Shown here: in pieces, positions 1 through 8,423 of the stretch
Position numbering within the stretch: position 1 is the first letter of the stretch
How the letters are laid out: the number at the start of each line of letters is the position of its first letter
From: JAFGPS01 sp964628465
GTDB lineage: Bacteria > Planctomycetota > Phycisphaerae > Sedimentisphaerales > Anaerobacaceae
Direction: 5' to 3'
NCBI GenBank assembly: GCA_964628465.1
Contig: CAZVOA010000001.1
Location: 186,001-250,000 of the forward strand
DNA: 64,000 nt
Position numbers and translations under genes: made by a program
Notes under the pieces: generated by a model
What the model saw: the letters and a program-made list of their open reading frames with translations, nothing else
Database searches by the model: none
Told to the model about the DNA's origin: nothing

Positions 1-1
1 T

Positions 2-1321
2 GCTTCAAGTAACGGCGAAACAGTTCAATGTTATACCGGAATGGGAACTGTCAAAAGGGTATTCCGAAGAGGCAGCGAAATTCTGAATCAATTATCCAAT
101 CCAATAGCTATTGGCCATGTAAGATATTCAACCGCCGGCTCAAGTAAAGTGATTAATAGCCAGCCGCTTTTAGCAGAGTATTCTCAGGGACAGGTAGCCG
201 TAGCACATAATGGAAACCTTATCAACGCACGATTGCTTCGGGATGAATACGAAGCACATGGAAGCATATTTAAAACCACAAGTGATACAGAAGTTATTAT
301 CCATTTACTTGCCAAACCAACCCATGTCTGCAAACCAGACCCTCTTGGCCATGTCCTGAAACACCTCCAGGGAGCATATAGTTTGCTATTCCTGTTTGCA
401 GACAGAATCGAGGCGGCTCGCGATCCATATGGAATTAAACCTCTTTGCATAGGTAAGACTAAAAAAGGCGCTTATGTTGTAGCCAGTGAAACTTGTGCTT
501 TAGACGCAATTGAGGCAGAGTTTGTCAGAGAAGTCGAACCCGGTGAAATCGTTACATTGGACAAAAAAGGTTTGCATAGCAGATTTTTTGTAACGCCAGG
601 TAAAATATCGTCTGCCCACTGTTTATTCGAGCATGTATATTTCGCCAAACCGAATAGTACGATATTCGGTGAAAATGTCCATGAGTTCAGAAAAAAACTC
701 GGACGCAGACTGGCAATAGAACATCCGTCAACAGCAGACGTCGTAATACCTGTTCCTGACTCAGGAACCTCGGCGGCCTTGGGTTATGCTGAACAAAGCA
801 AAATTCCATTTGATATGGGATTTGTACGAAGTCACTATATAGGGCGAACATTTATTTCGCCTGAACAGAAACAAAGAGAAATAGAAGTAAGACTTAAACT
901 TGGAATTATAAAGGAAGTAGTCGCAGGAAAACGCATTGTAGTAATTGACGATTCAGTCGTTCGAGGAACAACAACCAGAAGCAAGATAAAAACACTACGG
1001 CAGGCTGGAGCAAAGGAAATTCATCTGAGAATAAGCTGCCCACCAATAAGATTCCCATGTTTTTACGGTATTGATTTCCCAACAAAGGAAGAGTTACTCG
1101 CTAATAATCGTGATATTGATCAAATAAAAACATTCCTAAACGTTGACAGTATCGGATATATTTCTCTGGAAGGAATGTTGGATTGTGCAATTAAAAGTCC
1201 TGATGAATACTGTACCGCGTGTTGGAGCGGTTCATATAGAATCCCCGTAGATTTTCCTGTAAGTAAGTACTCACTGGAAAGTTATCAATTGAACATGTTT
1301 GATGAGTTTTTGGAAATATAA
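2..1321 (+). CDS. purF: amidophosphoribosyltransferase, 5'-truncated by window edge
   Basis: PurF makes 5-phosphoribosylamine from PRPP and glutamine, the first committed step of purine synthesis. The frame is open from base 2, and residues upstream of the ATG at 41 (ASSNGETVQCYTG) match the family, so the true start lies before the window. The N-terminal nucleophile cysteine is therefore not visible. The glutaminase domain (IGHVRYSTAGSS, HNGNL) is followed by a phosphoribosyltransferase domain with the PRPP-binding VVIDDSVVRGTTT near nt 937-978. Cysteines at nt 619, 1058, 1211 and 1220 fit the four Fe-S ligands of the Bacillus-type enzyme. purM follows after 64 bp in the same direction, so the two probably form a purine operon. 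Confidence 0.97.
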   Translation, partial: ASSNGETVQCYTGMGTVKRVFRRGSEILNQLSNPIAIGHVRYSTAGSSKVINSQPLLAEYSQGQVAVAHNGNLINARLLRDEYEAHGSIFKTTSDTEVIIHLLAKPTHVCKPDPLGHVLKHLQGAYSLLFLFADRIEAARDPYGIKPLCIGKTKKGAYVVASETCALDAIEAEFVREVEPGEIVTLDKKGLHSRFFVTPGKISSAHCLFEHVYFAKPNSTIFGENVHEFRKKLGRRLAIEHPSTADVVIPVPDSGTSAALGYAEQSKIPFDMGFVRSHYIGRTFISPEQKQREIEVRLKLGIIKEVVAGKRIVVIDDSVVRGTTTRSKIKTLRQAGAKEIHLRISCPPIRFPCFYGIDFPTKEELLANNRDIDQIKTFLNVDSIGYISLEGMLDCAIKSPDEYCTACWSGSYRIPVDFPVSKYSLESYQLNMFDEFLEI

Positions 1322-1324
1322 ATA

Positions 1325-1373
1325 AAGTACAGAGTTCGATGTACTTAGCACTGAGTACTCGGAACTAAGAACG
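1325..1373. repeat. degenerate heptanucleotide tandem tract (NAGTACT type)
   Basis: The purF-purM spacer can be cut into seven consecutive 7-mers: AAGTACA, GAGTTCG, ATGTACT, TAGCACT, GAGTACT, CGGAACT, AAGAACG. Most fit a word close to NAGTACT. The period is seen directly. Function is unknown. It resembles in style the STRR heptamer repeats of cyanobacteria. Related tracts with other words lie near 4.6, 6.9, 26.9 and 47.2 kb. Confidence 0.6.
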
Positions 1374-1385
1374 AAATTAAAATTT

Positions 1386-2453
1386 ATGGCAAACTATATA
1401 AGTTATGAGAAATCCGGCGTAAGCATTGATGCTAACGAAGAAATGATTAAAAAGATTTGGCCCGCTGTTTCAAGAACATACAGCCCGAGAGTGATTGAAT
1501 CCGAAGGCGGATTTGCGGGAATGTTCAGACTCGATTACGACGAGAAACTTTTCAAGAAAAATTATAAAAATCCAGTTCTTGTTTCCTGCACTGACGGCGT
1601 TGGTAGTAAAGTTCAATTAGCCGCTCAGATGAAAAAATATGATACTATCGGCATAGACCTCGTCGCGATGAGCATAAACGATATGCTTGTTGTCGGGGCT
1701 GAGCCTTTATTCTTTCTGGATTATATCGGCATACACAAACTTGAGCCGGATATTATCGCAGAACTCGTAACAAGCGTCGCCGCAGGATGCAAACAGGCCG
1801 ATTGCTCACTCATTGGAGGAGAAACCGCCGAGATGCCGGACACTTACGTTGAAGGCGATTTCGATTTGGCCGGTTTTGGTGTCGGTGTTATAGAAAGAGA
1901 TAGAATTATCAACGGCAAAAATGTCCAGAACGGGGATGTAGTTCTCGGTCTGTCCTCAAGCGGGATTCATAGCAATGGATATTCTCTTGTGCGTCACATT
2001 TGCCAGAAACAATTAAAACTTAAACTGACTGATACTATCGACGAGCTTGACGGCAAAATGCTTGGCGAAGTTCTTCTCGAACCGACACGAATCTACGCGA
2101 AGTCAATAATCAAACTGTTAAGCAAGTATAAAGTAAAACAAGTTGTTCATGGTATGGCACATATAACAGGCGGCGGCATTATCGAAAACCTGCCGCGAGT
2201 ATTACCTGAAAAATGTAACGCCGTAATCAAAAAACAAAGCTGGCCAAAACATAAAATATTTACTTTCCTGCAGGAAAAAGGTCCAGTTGAAGAAGAAGAA
2301 ATGTACAGAGTTTTTAACATGGGAATAGGTTATATTTTGGTAGTAGCGGAAGATTTCGCTGATTCGATTAAGATGAAACTCGAAAAGTACGGAGAGAAAG
2401 TTTATAAAATCGGAAAAATCGCTCCAGGAACGGGAAAAGTCGTACTAAAATAA
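1386..2453 (+). CDS. purM: phosphoribosylformylglycinamidine cyclo-ligase (AIR synthetase)
   Basis: PurM closes the imidazole ring of FGAM with ATP to give AIR, the fifth step of purine synthesis. The 355 residues match the usual family length. Family motifs are present in order: SGVSIDAN near the N-terminus, a glycine-rich GGFAGMF, VSCTDGVGSK, TIGIDLVAMSINDM, GAEPLFFLDYI, GGETAEMPD, SSSGIHSNGYSLVR and HITGGGIIENLPRVLP. The SelD near 25.7 kb belongs to the same ATP-binding superfamily but is clearly distinct. The gene follows purF and ends only 14 bp before the convergent response-regulator gene, with no obvious hairpin terminator between them. Confidence 0.97.
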   Translation: MANYISYEKSGVSIDANEEMIKKIWPAVSRTYSPRVIESEGGFAGMFRLDYDEKLFKKNYKNPVLVSCTDGVGSKVQLAAQMKKYDTIGIDLVAMSINDMLVVGAEPLFFLDYIGIHKLEPDIIAELVTSVAAGCKQADCSLIGGETAEMPDTYVEGDFDLAGFGVGVIERDRIINGKNVQNGDVVLGLSSSGIHSNGYSLVRHICQKQLKLKLTDTIDELDGKMLGEVLLEPTRIYAKSIIKLLSKYKVKQVVHGMAHITGGGIIENLPRVLPEKCNAVIKKQSWPKHKIFTFLQEKGPVEEEEMYRVFNMGIGYILVVAEDFADSIKMKLEKYGEKVYKIGKIAPGTGKVVLK

Positions 2454-2467
2454 TCCCCTGCTCTCTG

Positions 2468-3844
2468 TTACAGGTTGTAATCTTTTATTTTTCGGTAGAG
2501 TGTACGTTCGCCGATGCCAAGTATTTTAGCGGCTTTCTCACGGTTTCCTTCCGTTTTGGCAAGTGTCTCGGCAATTGCGTGTTTTTCCAATTCATTCAGC
2601 GACATACTCTCATCACCTAACATTGTTGATGCGTCACGAGGTGCAGCCAATTGCGGTCTTTTTGCAATATCCGGCGGAATATCAATTACATCAAGCTTAT
2701 CACGGTCACACATCACCACCATAGTTCTTATAGCGTTTCTGAGCTGTCGAACATTACCGGGCCAGTCATATTTTAATAGAGTTGATAATGCAATCGACGT
2801 AATTCCTTTAACTTTCGAGCCGACTTCGTCCGCAGCTTCTTTCAGAAAGAATTCGACAAGAGGAGGAATATCTTCCGATCTTTCACGCAGAGAAGGAAGT
2901 GAAATATTCACACCTTTGATTCGGAAATACAAATCTTCACGGAATTTCTTCTCATCTATTAATTCCTGCAAATTCTGATTCGTTGCGCTGATTATTCGCA
3001 CATCAACACTAATCTGCTTTGTCGAACCTACAGGAACAACAATTCCATCCTCAAGCACACGGAGCAGCTTGGCCTGCGAACCGGGTGTCATATCACCAAT
3101 TTCATCCAGAAACAACGTACCCTGATTCGCGACCTCAAACAGGCCTTTCCTGTCCGCGGCGGCTCCGGTAAACGCCCCTTTTGCATGGCCGAACAATTCA
3201 CTCTCAAGCAAAGTTTCTGTCAGCCCCGCGCAATTTACCGGCCTGAACGGCTTGTTCCATCTCTTCGAGTTATTATGAATCGCGCGAGCCATCAGCTCTT
3301 TACCTGTGCCGGACTGACCTTCGATTAGCACAGAAATATTAGTTGGGGAAACTCTGCGAAGAACTTCGACGATTCCTTTCATGGCAGGACTTTGCGGTAA
3401 TACACCTTCGAAATAAAATTCTTCTTTGTCTTGTTTTGTTTTCCCCGCATTATATTCGTGAGAGGATGCAATTTTCTGACTGGCTTGAATCACTAAGGTT
3501 CGAAGCTGACCAATATCAATAGGCTTCACGAGATAATCAAACGCGCCGAGCTTAATTGCTTCTTTGCATGTATCAATCGTTGCGTATGCTGTTATTAAAA
3601 TCACCTCAGTCCGGTTGTTATGCTTTTTCGCTTCTGTAAGAATTTTTAAGCCGTCAATTTCACTGTTCAATTTTAAATCGGTGACAATAATGTCAATTTC
3701 CCTGCTGTAAACAATTTCCAGGGCATCTTTTCCGTTATAAACAGCGATTGTCTTATCGCATAATTTCTCAAGCGCTTCAGCTACTCCGTCCGCGTGTTCA
3801 CGCTCATCATCGACAACAAGTATAATTCCTGCTTTCTGACTCAA
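2468..3844 (-). CDS. sigma-54-dependent NtrC-family response regulator
   Basis: This is a transcription activator for sigma-54 RNA polymerase, controlled by phosphorylation. Residues 1-125 form a receiver domain with the acidic pair D12-D13, phospho-acceptor D56 in VTDLK, and the late lysine in YLVKPID. The central AAA+ domain (about 150-385) has Walker A GQSGTGKE, the sigma-54-contacting GAFTGA loop and LFLDEIGDM. A Fis-type helix-turn-helix ends the protein (NREKAAKILGIGERTLYRKI). It overlaps the kinase gene upstream by 4 bp, which indicates a translationally coupled two-component pair. The target genes cannot be told from the sequence. Confidence 0.95.
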   Translation of the reverse strand: MSQKAGIILVVDDEREHADGVAEALEKLCDKTIAVYNGKDALEIVYSREIDIIVTDLKLNSEIDGLKILTEAKKHNNRTEVILITAYATIDTCKEAIKLGAFDYLVKPIDIGQLRTLVIQASQKIASSHEYNAGKTKQDKEEFYFEGVLPQSPAMKGIVEVLRRVSPTNISVLIEGQSGTGKELMARAIHNNSKRWNKPFRPVNCAGLTETLLESELFGHAKGAFTGAAADRKGLFEVANQGTLFLDEIGDMTPGSQAKLLRVLEDGIVVPVGSTKQISVDVRIISATNQNLQELIDEKKFREDLYFRIKGVNISLPSLRERSEDIPPLVEFFLKEAADEVGSKVKGITSIALSTLLKYDWPGNVRQLRNAIRTMVVMCDRDKLDVIDIPPDIAKRPQLAAPRDASTMLGDESMSLNELEKHAIAETLAKTEGNREKAAKILGIGERTLYRKIKDYNL

Positions 3845-4611
3845 TTTGTCACCTCACAAATCATCGGCAATTTTATTGTAAAAGCGGTTCCCCTGCCCTG
3901 CTCACTTTCCACTGTTATCGTTCCTTTATGCAGTTCGATAATTTTCTTGGCGATTGATAATCCCAGACCTCTGCCCTGATGATGAGATGAATAATAGGCA
4001 TCAAAAATATGCGGCAAAACTTCTGCTGAAATTCCGCAGCCGGTATCACATATGTAAGCAAAAGCGTGATTGCCCTGCCTGAATGTTCTTATTATTAACT
4101 CTCCGCCATTGCTCATTGCCTGCTGGGAATTGATGAAAAGATTCAAAATTACCTGCTTAATCATATCCGCGTCAAGCCTGCACAAAAGAATGTCATGGGA
4201 TAAAGACTGACGTATGGTAATAGAATGACTTGAAGCCTGCGGCAAATAAAAATCAATCATATCACTGACAAGCTCATTCAAATCAACATCGCTTAATTGC
4301 GGCTCATTACGATCGAGATAACGAAGAAAGCCATCAAGAATCTGTTCGAGCCTGTCTGCTTCTTTTTCGACTACAGAAATTTTTCTTAGAGTTCTCGACA
4401 ATGTGCGTTCCGCTCTTTCGGACGACATATCACTGGAACAGGCTGCGCTTAAATCAGTCAATTCTTCGCTGATCAGCCTTAAATTTACCTTAATTGTGGA
4501 AAGAGGATTTTTAATTTCGTGTGCAAGCTGTCCGGTCAGTTTGCTCAATTGCTCAAACTGCTCAAAATTATCTTCTTTGCCAGTCTGAATATTGTCATCT
4601 GCCATGAACAT
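3841..4611 (-). CDS. soluble sensor histidine kinase (NtrB-like)
   Basis: This is the partner kinase of the adjacent sigma-54 activator. The protein is 256 residues with no membrane segment and no recognisable PAS domain. It is little more than a HisKA dimerisation domain, with H31 in LAHEIKNPLSTIKVNL, and a HATPase_c domain. ATP-site motifs include NLFINSQQAM (N box), DTGCGIS (G1) and GRGLGLSIAKKII (G2). Signal input is therefore likely cytoplasmic or through a protein partner. The first codon may be M1 or M3. The gene follows pnp on the same strand after a hairpin-rich spacer. Confidence 0.92.
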   Translation of the reverse strand: MFMADDNIQTGKEDNFEQFEQLSKLTGQLAHEIKNPLSTIKVNLRLISEELTDLSAACSSDMSSERAERTLSRTLRKISVVEKEADRLEQILDGFLRYLDRNEPQLSDVDLNELVSDMIDFYLPQASSHSITIRQSLSHDILLCRLDADMIKQVILNLFINSQQAMSNGGELIIRTFRQGNHAFAYICDTGCGISAEVLPHIFDAYYSSHHQGRGLGLSIAKKIIELHKGTITVESEQGRGTAFTIKLPMICEVTN

Positions 4612-4613
4612 AA

Positions 4614-4666
4614 AACAAGTGAACTAAAGTGACTAAAATAACTTTAGCCACTTTAGTTCATTTCAG
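4614..4666. repeat. 9-bp word repeats forming a long hairpin between pnp and the kinase gene
   Basis: The spacer reads as the 9-mers ACTAAAGTG, ACTAAAATA, ACTTTAGCC and ACTTTAGTT. The last two are near reverse complements of the first two, so the whole folds into an almost perfect stem (TGAACTAAAGTGACTAAA against TTTAGCCACTTTAGTTCA). On the minus strand it lies just after the pnp stop. It could act as a terminator or an mRNA 3' end, although the following T-run is weak. Confidence 0.55.
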
Positions 4667-4679
4667 GTACTTAAAATTT

Positions 4680-6869
4680 TTATTCTTCCTTCTTTCCCTG
4701 CTTCAATTCTTTTAAGGCCGCTTTACGTGAAAGTTTTAGTCTGCCCTGATCGTCAATCAATATTAGTTTTACATCAATCAGGTCACCAACTTTGCAGACG
4801 TCTTCAGCGTTCTTGATATAACTATCACTCAATTCGCTTATGTGGCAAAGTCCTTCGACGCCTGGAATAATTTCAACAAATGCGCCGAAATCCTTTATGG
4901 AAACGACTTTTGAGTTTTGGTAAATCTTTCCAACCTTTGGCGGCTGTGTAAGACCTTCGATAATTTCCTTCGCTTTCAGATGACCATCGCCGTCAACACA
5001 GCTAATAAAGATAGTACCGTCTTCTTCAATTTCGATTGTTGTATTGGTTTGTTCCTGAATACTCTTAATCATCTTGCCGCCTGGGCCGATTATTTTTCCA
5101 ATAAGCTCAGGATCAATTTCAATACTAATCAGTTTCGGTGCATATACGCTTAATTCAGACCTTGGCGAGCTTATTGCTTCGTTCATCTTCTTGAGAATTT
5201 CAAGACGAGCGATTTTTGCTCTTTCGAGTGTTTCGACCATAATGCTATGGGCTACTCCTTCTGCTTTAATATCAAGCTGAATTGCCGTGATACCTTTAGT
5301 AGTTCCGGCAACTTTGAAATCCATCAAGCCATAATGGTCTTCTTCGCCAACTATATCTGTAAGCAGCTCATGGCGTCCGTTACCATCACTTACCAAGCCA
5401 ATTGAAATTCCGGCAACCGGATTTTTGATTGGAACACCAGCATCCATAAGAGCCAGCGTACCGCCGCAAACTGACGCCATCGAACTTGAGCCGTTGGATT
5501 CTGTAATATCCGAAACAATCCTTATTGTATATGCAAACTGCTCATTATCCGGCCTTACGGCTTCAAGAGCCTTTTCCGCAAGTGCGCCATGGCCAATTTC
5601 CCTTCGTCCTACGCCGCGGACAGGTTTTACCTCTCCAACAGCGAACGGAGGGAAGTTGTAATGTAATGTAAAACTTTGAGCGTATTCATCTTTTAGACCA
5701 TCAATAATCTGTGCATCTCGGATAGTTCCAAGAGTAACACTAACCAAAGCCTGTGTTTCACCTCGAGAGAATAACGCGGAACCATGATTTCTTGGTAAAA
5801 GTCCGACTTCGCACTCTATGGGGCGAACATCGCGGTAACCTCTGCCGTCCGGTCTTTTTCCTTCGAGCAGGAGTTTCTTAACGACTTTCCCTTCGATTTC
5901 AGAAAGAATTCTCTTTATAATTGCTTTTTCATACCTGATTTCATCATTGATAGGGTAAATCTCACCATTTTCATCTTCTATTGGTTCACTATCTTCATCA
6001 ACAACAGATAACTTTTTCGCTTCAGGACAATATTTTATAATAACCTGATCGAAAAGTTCCTTTACAGCTCTGTTGCGTTCCAACTTGCCGGGAATTTGCT
6101 TCAATTCGTATAGTTTATCAGAAATCTGCGATTCAATCCTGGATTGAAGTTCCTGGTCAAGTTCAAATAAAATGAGTTCTTTATCAACGCCAACTTTATC
6201 CTGCAATTCATCAATCAAGTCACACACTTCGGCAACTGTTTTTTGTGCAGCGGCGATTGCATCCGCGACAACATTTTCAGAAACTTCTTTTGCGGCAACT
6301 TCAATCATATTCATTGCGTCTCTTCGACCGCCGAGAAGAAGATTAAAATCAGCTTCTTCCAACTGCTGATGAGTAGGATTGATTACAAATTCGCCGTTGA
6401 CTCTTGCAAGGCGGCATGCACCAATAGGTCCGAGGAACGGGATTTTACTTATTGTAAGTGCGGCACTTGCACCTACCATAGCAAGAATATCCGGGTCATT
6501 TTCACGGTCAGCGCTTAATACACTTGCGATAATCTGTACTTCCTGAAAATATCCATCGGGGAATAAAGGCCTGATTGGTCTGTCAATCTGGCGGGATGTG
6601 AGCGTTTCCTTTGTACTGGGTCTTCCCTCACGTTTAATAAAACCACCCGGAAACTTACCAGCGGCGCTGTGTTTCTCGCGATATTCAACACTTAGCGGGA
6701 AGAAATCCACATCTTCTGATCTTGGCGGCGCGACTACAACTGTAACCAGTACGACTGTCTCTCCGTACTGAACTACTACTGCACCATCAGCCTGTTTCGC
6801 GATTTTTCCGGTTTCAATAGATAGCAGCCTGCCTCCAATTTGTCTTTCGACTCTTGTTACTTTAAACAT
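4680..6869 (-). CDS. pnp: polyribonucleotide nucleotidyltransferase (PNPase)
   Basis: PNPase is the 3'-to-5' phosphorolytic exoribonuclease of the RNA degradosome. The 729 residues have the full family layout: a first RNase PH domain (about 5-230), a helical linker, a second RNase PH domain (about 340-550, with RPDGRGYRDVRPI and ESNGSSSMASVCGGTLALMD), a KH domain (LIGKIIGPGGKMIKSI, near 585) and a C-terminal S1 domain (GKIYQNSKVVSIKDFGAFVE, about 645-715). It lies 104 bp downstream of rpsO on the same strand, the classic rpsO-pnp order. The spacer carries a large hairpin that could serve autoregulation. Confidence 0.98.
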   Translation of the reverse strand: MFKVTRVERQIGGRLLSIETGKIAKQADGAVVVQYGETVVLVTVVVAPPRSEDVDFFPLSVEYREKHSAAGKFPGGFIKREGRPSTKETLTSRQIDRPIRPLFPDGYFQEVQIIASVLSADRENDPDILAMVGASAALTISKIPFLGPIGACRLARVNGEFVINPTHQQLEEADFNLLLGGRRDAMNMIEVAAKEVSENVVADAIAAAQKTVAEVCDLIDELQDKVGVDKELILFELDQELQSRIESQISDKLYELKQIPGKLERNRAVKELFDQVIIKYCPEAKKLSVVDEDSEPIEDENGEIYPINDEIRYEKAIIKRILSEIEGKVVKKLLLEGKRPDGRGYRDVRPIECEVGLLPRNHGSALFSRGETQALVSVTLGTIRDAQIIDGLKDEYAQSFTLHYNFPPFAVGEVKPVRGVGRREIGHGALAEKALEAVRPDNEQFAYTIRIVSDITESNGSSSMASVCGGTLALMDAGVPIKNPVAGISIGLVSDGNGRHELLTDIVGEEDHYGLMDFKVAGTTKGITAIQLDIKAEGVAHSIMVETLERAKIARLEILKKMNEAISSPRSELSVYAPKLISIEIDPELIGKIIGPGGKMIKSIQEQTNTTIEIEEDGTIFISCVDGDGHLKAKEIIEGLTQPPKVGKIYQNSKVVSIKDFGAFVEIIPGVEGLCHISELSDSYIKNAEDVCKVGDLIDVKLILIDDQGRLKLSRKAALKELKQGKKEE

Positions 6870-6890
6870 AAACTACCTCAAATTAGTGTT

Positions 6891-6963
6891 TAGCGTAAAG
6901 CGGACAGCGTTCATGGTTTAACTACGGACTCGCCAAACCACAAACGCTATTCGCTTTACGCTA
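6891..6963 (-). promoter_or_regulatory. large inverted repeat in the rpsO-pnp spacer (possible RNase III / PNPase autoregulation hairpin)
   Basis: TAGCGTAAAGCG at 6891-6902 is exactly complementary to CGCTTTACGCTA at 6952-6963. Inward, most of GACAGCGTTCATGGTTT also pairs with AAACCACAAACGCTATT, giving an imperfect stem of about 28 bp around a 15-nt loop. In E. coli the rpsO-pnp spacer carries an RNase III-cleaved hairpin through which PNPase represses itself. Same position and shape here is observed; same function is inference. The tract also splits into 7-mers (AGCGTAA, AGCGGAC, AGCGTTC ... CAAACGC, TATTCGC, TTTACGC). Confidence 0.6.
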
Positions 6964-6973
6964 TCTTGTTTAC

Positions 6974-7240
6974 TTATTTTCTTAAACCTAATCGGGATAT
7001 TATTTCCCGATAGCGATTAACGTCCTGATTTCGCACATATTTAAGCAAAGCAGACCTGTTTCCTACCATTTTAAGCAAGCCTCGACGGGATGCGTGGTCC
7101 TTCTTATGTATTTTGAGATGCTCTGTCAGTTCATTTATCTGTTTAGTCAATATTGCGATTTGTACTTCTGGTGAACCTGTATCGCCTTCATGAATCTCAA
7201 AATCATTAACAATCTGTGTTTTCACTTCTTTACTTAGCAT
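6974..7240 (-). CDS. rpsO: 30S ribosomal protein S15
   Basis: S15 binds 16S rRNA in the central domain of the 30S subunit and nucleates platform assembly. The 88 residues match the family exactly in length, with the signature GSPEVQIAILTKQINELTEHLKIHKKDHASRRGLLKMVG split over helices 2 and 3 and the C-terminal LLKYVRNQDVNRYREIISRLGLRK. It heads the rpsO-pnp unit on the minus strand. Confidence 0.98.
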   Translation of the reverse strand: MLSKEVKTQIVNDFEIHEGDTGSPEVQIAILTKQINELTEHLKIHKKDHASRRGLLKMVGNRSALLKYVRNQDVNRYREIISRLGLRK

Positions 7241-7373
7241 ATTGTATATAAACCCTTTCTTATAAGCGCTTTATGCTATATTAAACATCTTTATAAAATT
7301 TAAAGTTGTCATTCTAATCTGTTGATTCCAAATATGCAAGGAAATTCGATATAAAGATAAAAAAATGGTTTTT

Positions 7374-8252
7374 TCATCTCAGGCTCTTGAAAGTACTTGG
7401 AGATATGCCCAAAATCCTTTTGAATACCCTCGAGAAATGAAATGGATCACAAAAACCAAGTTCAAAGGCAATTTCTTTTACTGAAAAGTTCGGCAACTGG
7501 AGTTTTTGGGCCGCAAAATTCATTTTCAGACGCATCAAATATTGATATGGGCTGCGATTATCAAACCGCTTAAAAAGCCTGCAAAGATATGCGCTGTCAA
7601 CATTGCATTCTTCAGCTATTTGCTCGAGGCTTCTGAGATTCATAAAATTCTTTTGTATTATTTCCCGGATTCTTTGATAAGTATAAAAAGCCGCGGACGT
7701 CCGTGAATTTTCAACCATTGATGTTTCCGCGATTTTCAGGATAAGCTGCTCTAATATTGCTTTACATAAAAGCAGTGAATATCGGCTGTCCGCCTGGCCA
7801 TTCTTAATAAGGTTATCAAAAATCTGGAGTATTTCTTCAGGATATGAAACCTGAACAACCCGTCCGGGGGAAAGACCAAACTTATTAAGCATTTTCAAAG
7901 CATCAGAGCCAATAAAATCCACAAAATATTTAACAAGAGGATCATCTTCTTCTGATGATATCGTATGAGCCACACCAGGTCCGTAAGAAAAAACCCTTCC
8001 CGTATAAAGGCTGTATTTTGTATTATTAAGAGTTACAACTCCTTTGCCTCTTGCGACAAATTCAAGGGAATAGAAAGGAAAGCTCGGACGATCAATTCTA
8101 TAGTTTGGCTGGCAGTGTTCGCGACCGCCGCAAACTACTTTTAGAGTATGTTGTTTTCTAAAACTCGCATCAAGATAAAAACGATTGGCTTCCAGCACCT
8201 GCTGAGAAAAGAAATCCGGATCTTTTTTGTTGCTCAAAGTCATAGGCGACAA
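7374..8252 (-). CDS. AraC-family transcriptional regulator
   Basis: The protein has 292 residues. An N-terminal cupin-like sensing domain (about 20-160, FYSLEFVARGKGVVTLNNTKYSLYTG region) is followed by a C-terminal AraC/XylS DNA-binding domain (about 190-290). That domain has two helix-turn-helix motifs: LEQIAEECNVDSAYLCRLFKRF and the signature VKEIAFELGFCDPFHFSRVFKRILGISPSTF. It is transcribed away from the sugar operon beginning at 8424 and most likely controls it in response to a sugar. Three GTCAATA motifs in the shared 171-bp spacer are candidate binding sites. Confidence 0.92.
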   Translation of the reverse strand: MSPMTLSNKKDPDFFSQQVLEANRFYLDASFRKQHTLKVVCGGREHCQPNYRIDRPSFPFYSLEFVARGKGVVTLNNTKYSLYTGRVFSYGPGVAHTISSEEDDPLVKYFVDFIGSDALKMLNKFGLSPGRVVQVSYPEEILQIFDNLIKNGQADSRYSLLLCKAILEQLILKIAETSMVENSRTSAAFYTYQRIREIIQKNFMNLRSLEQIAEECNVDSAYLCRLFKRFDNRSPYQYLMRLKMNFAAQKLQLPNFSVKEIAFELGFCDPFHFSRVFKRILGISPSTFKSLR

Positions 8253-8264
8253 AACCTAAAAAAG

Positions 8265-8356
8265 GTCAATAATAGCCATGTATTAGACAAATATTGACAT
8301 ATATTTTATACAAAACTATATTATACTATATAATAATAAAAAGTAAAGAGTCAATA
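8265..8356. promoter_or_regulatory. three GTCAATA motifs, possible operator for the AraC regulator
   Basis: GTCAATA occurs at 8265-8271 and 8350-8356 on the plus strand and as TATTGAC at 8292-8298. The middle copy overlaps the -35 box of the operon promoter. Arrangement around a promoter next to an AraC gene suggests operator half-sites. This is inference from position only. Confidence 0.3.
8294..8322 (+). promoter_or_regulatory. sigma-70-type promoter of the sugar operon
   Basis: TTGACA at 8294-8299 is followed after exactly 17 bp by TATATT at 8317-8322, about 100 bp before the epimerase start. An alternative -10, TATACT, lies at 8322-8327 but with a 22-bp spacer. Confidence 0.6.
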
Positions 8357-8423
8357 AGATACATGAAGTATTTGTTACAGTTTTTCGCAAATACAACAAA
8401 ACCGATAACAAGAAAGGTAGAAA

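Noticed and set aside
41..1321. Taking the ATG at 41 as the start of purF
   Set aside because: The residues encoded by bases 2-40 in the same frame match PurF, so the gene begins before the window.
2514..2978. Long opposite-strand open frame inside the response regulator gene
   Set aside because: It lies wholly within a well-supported gene on the other strand and resembles no protein.
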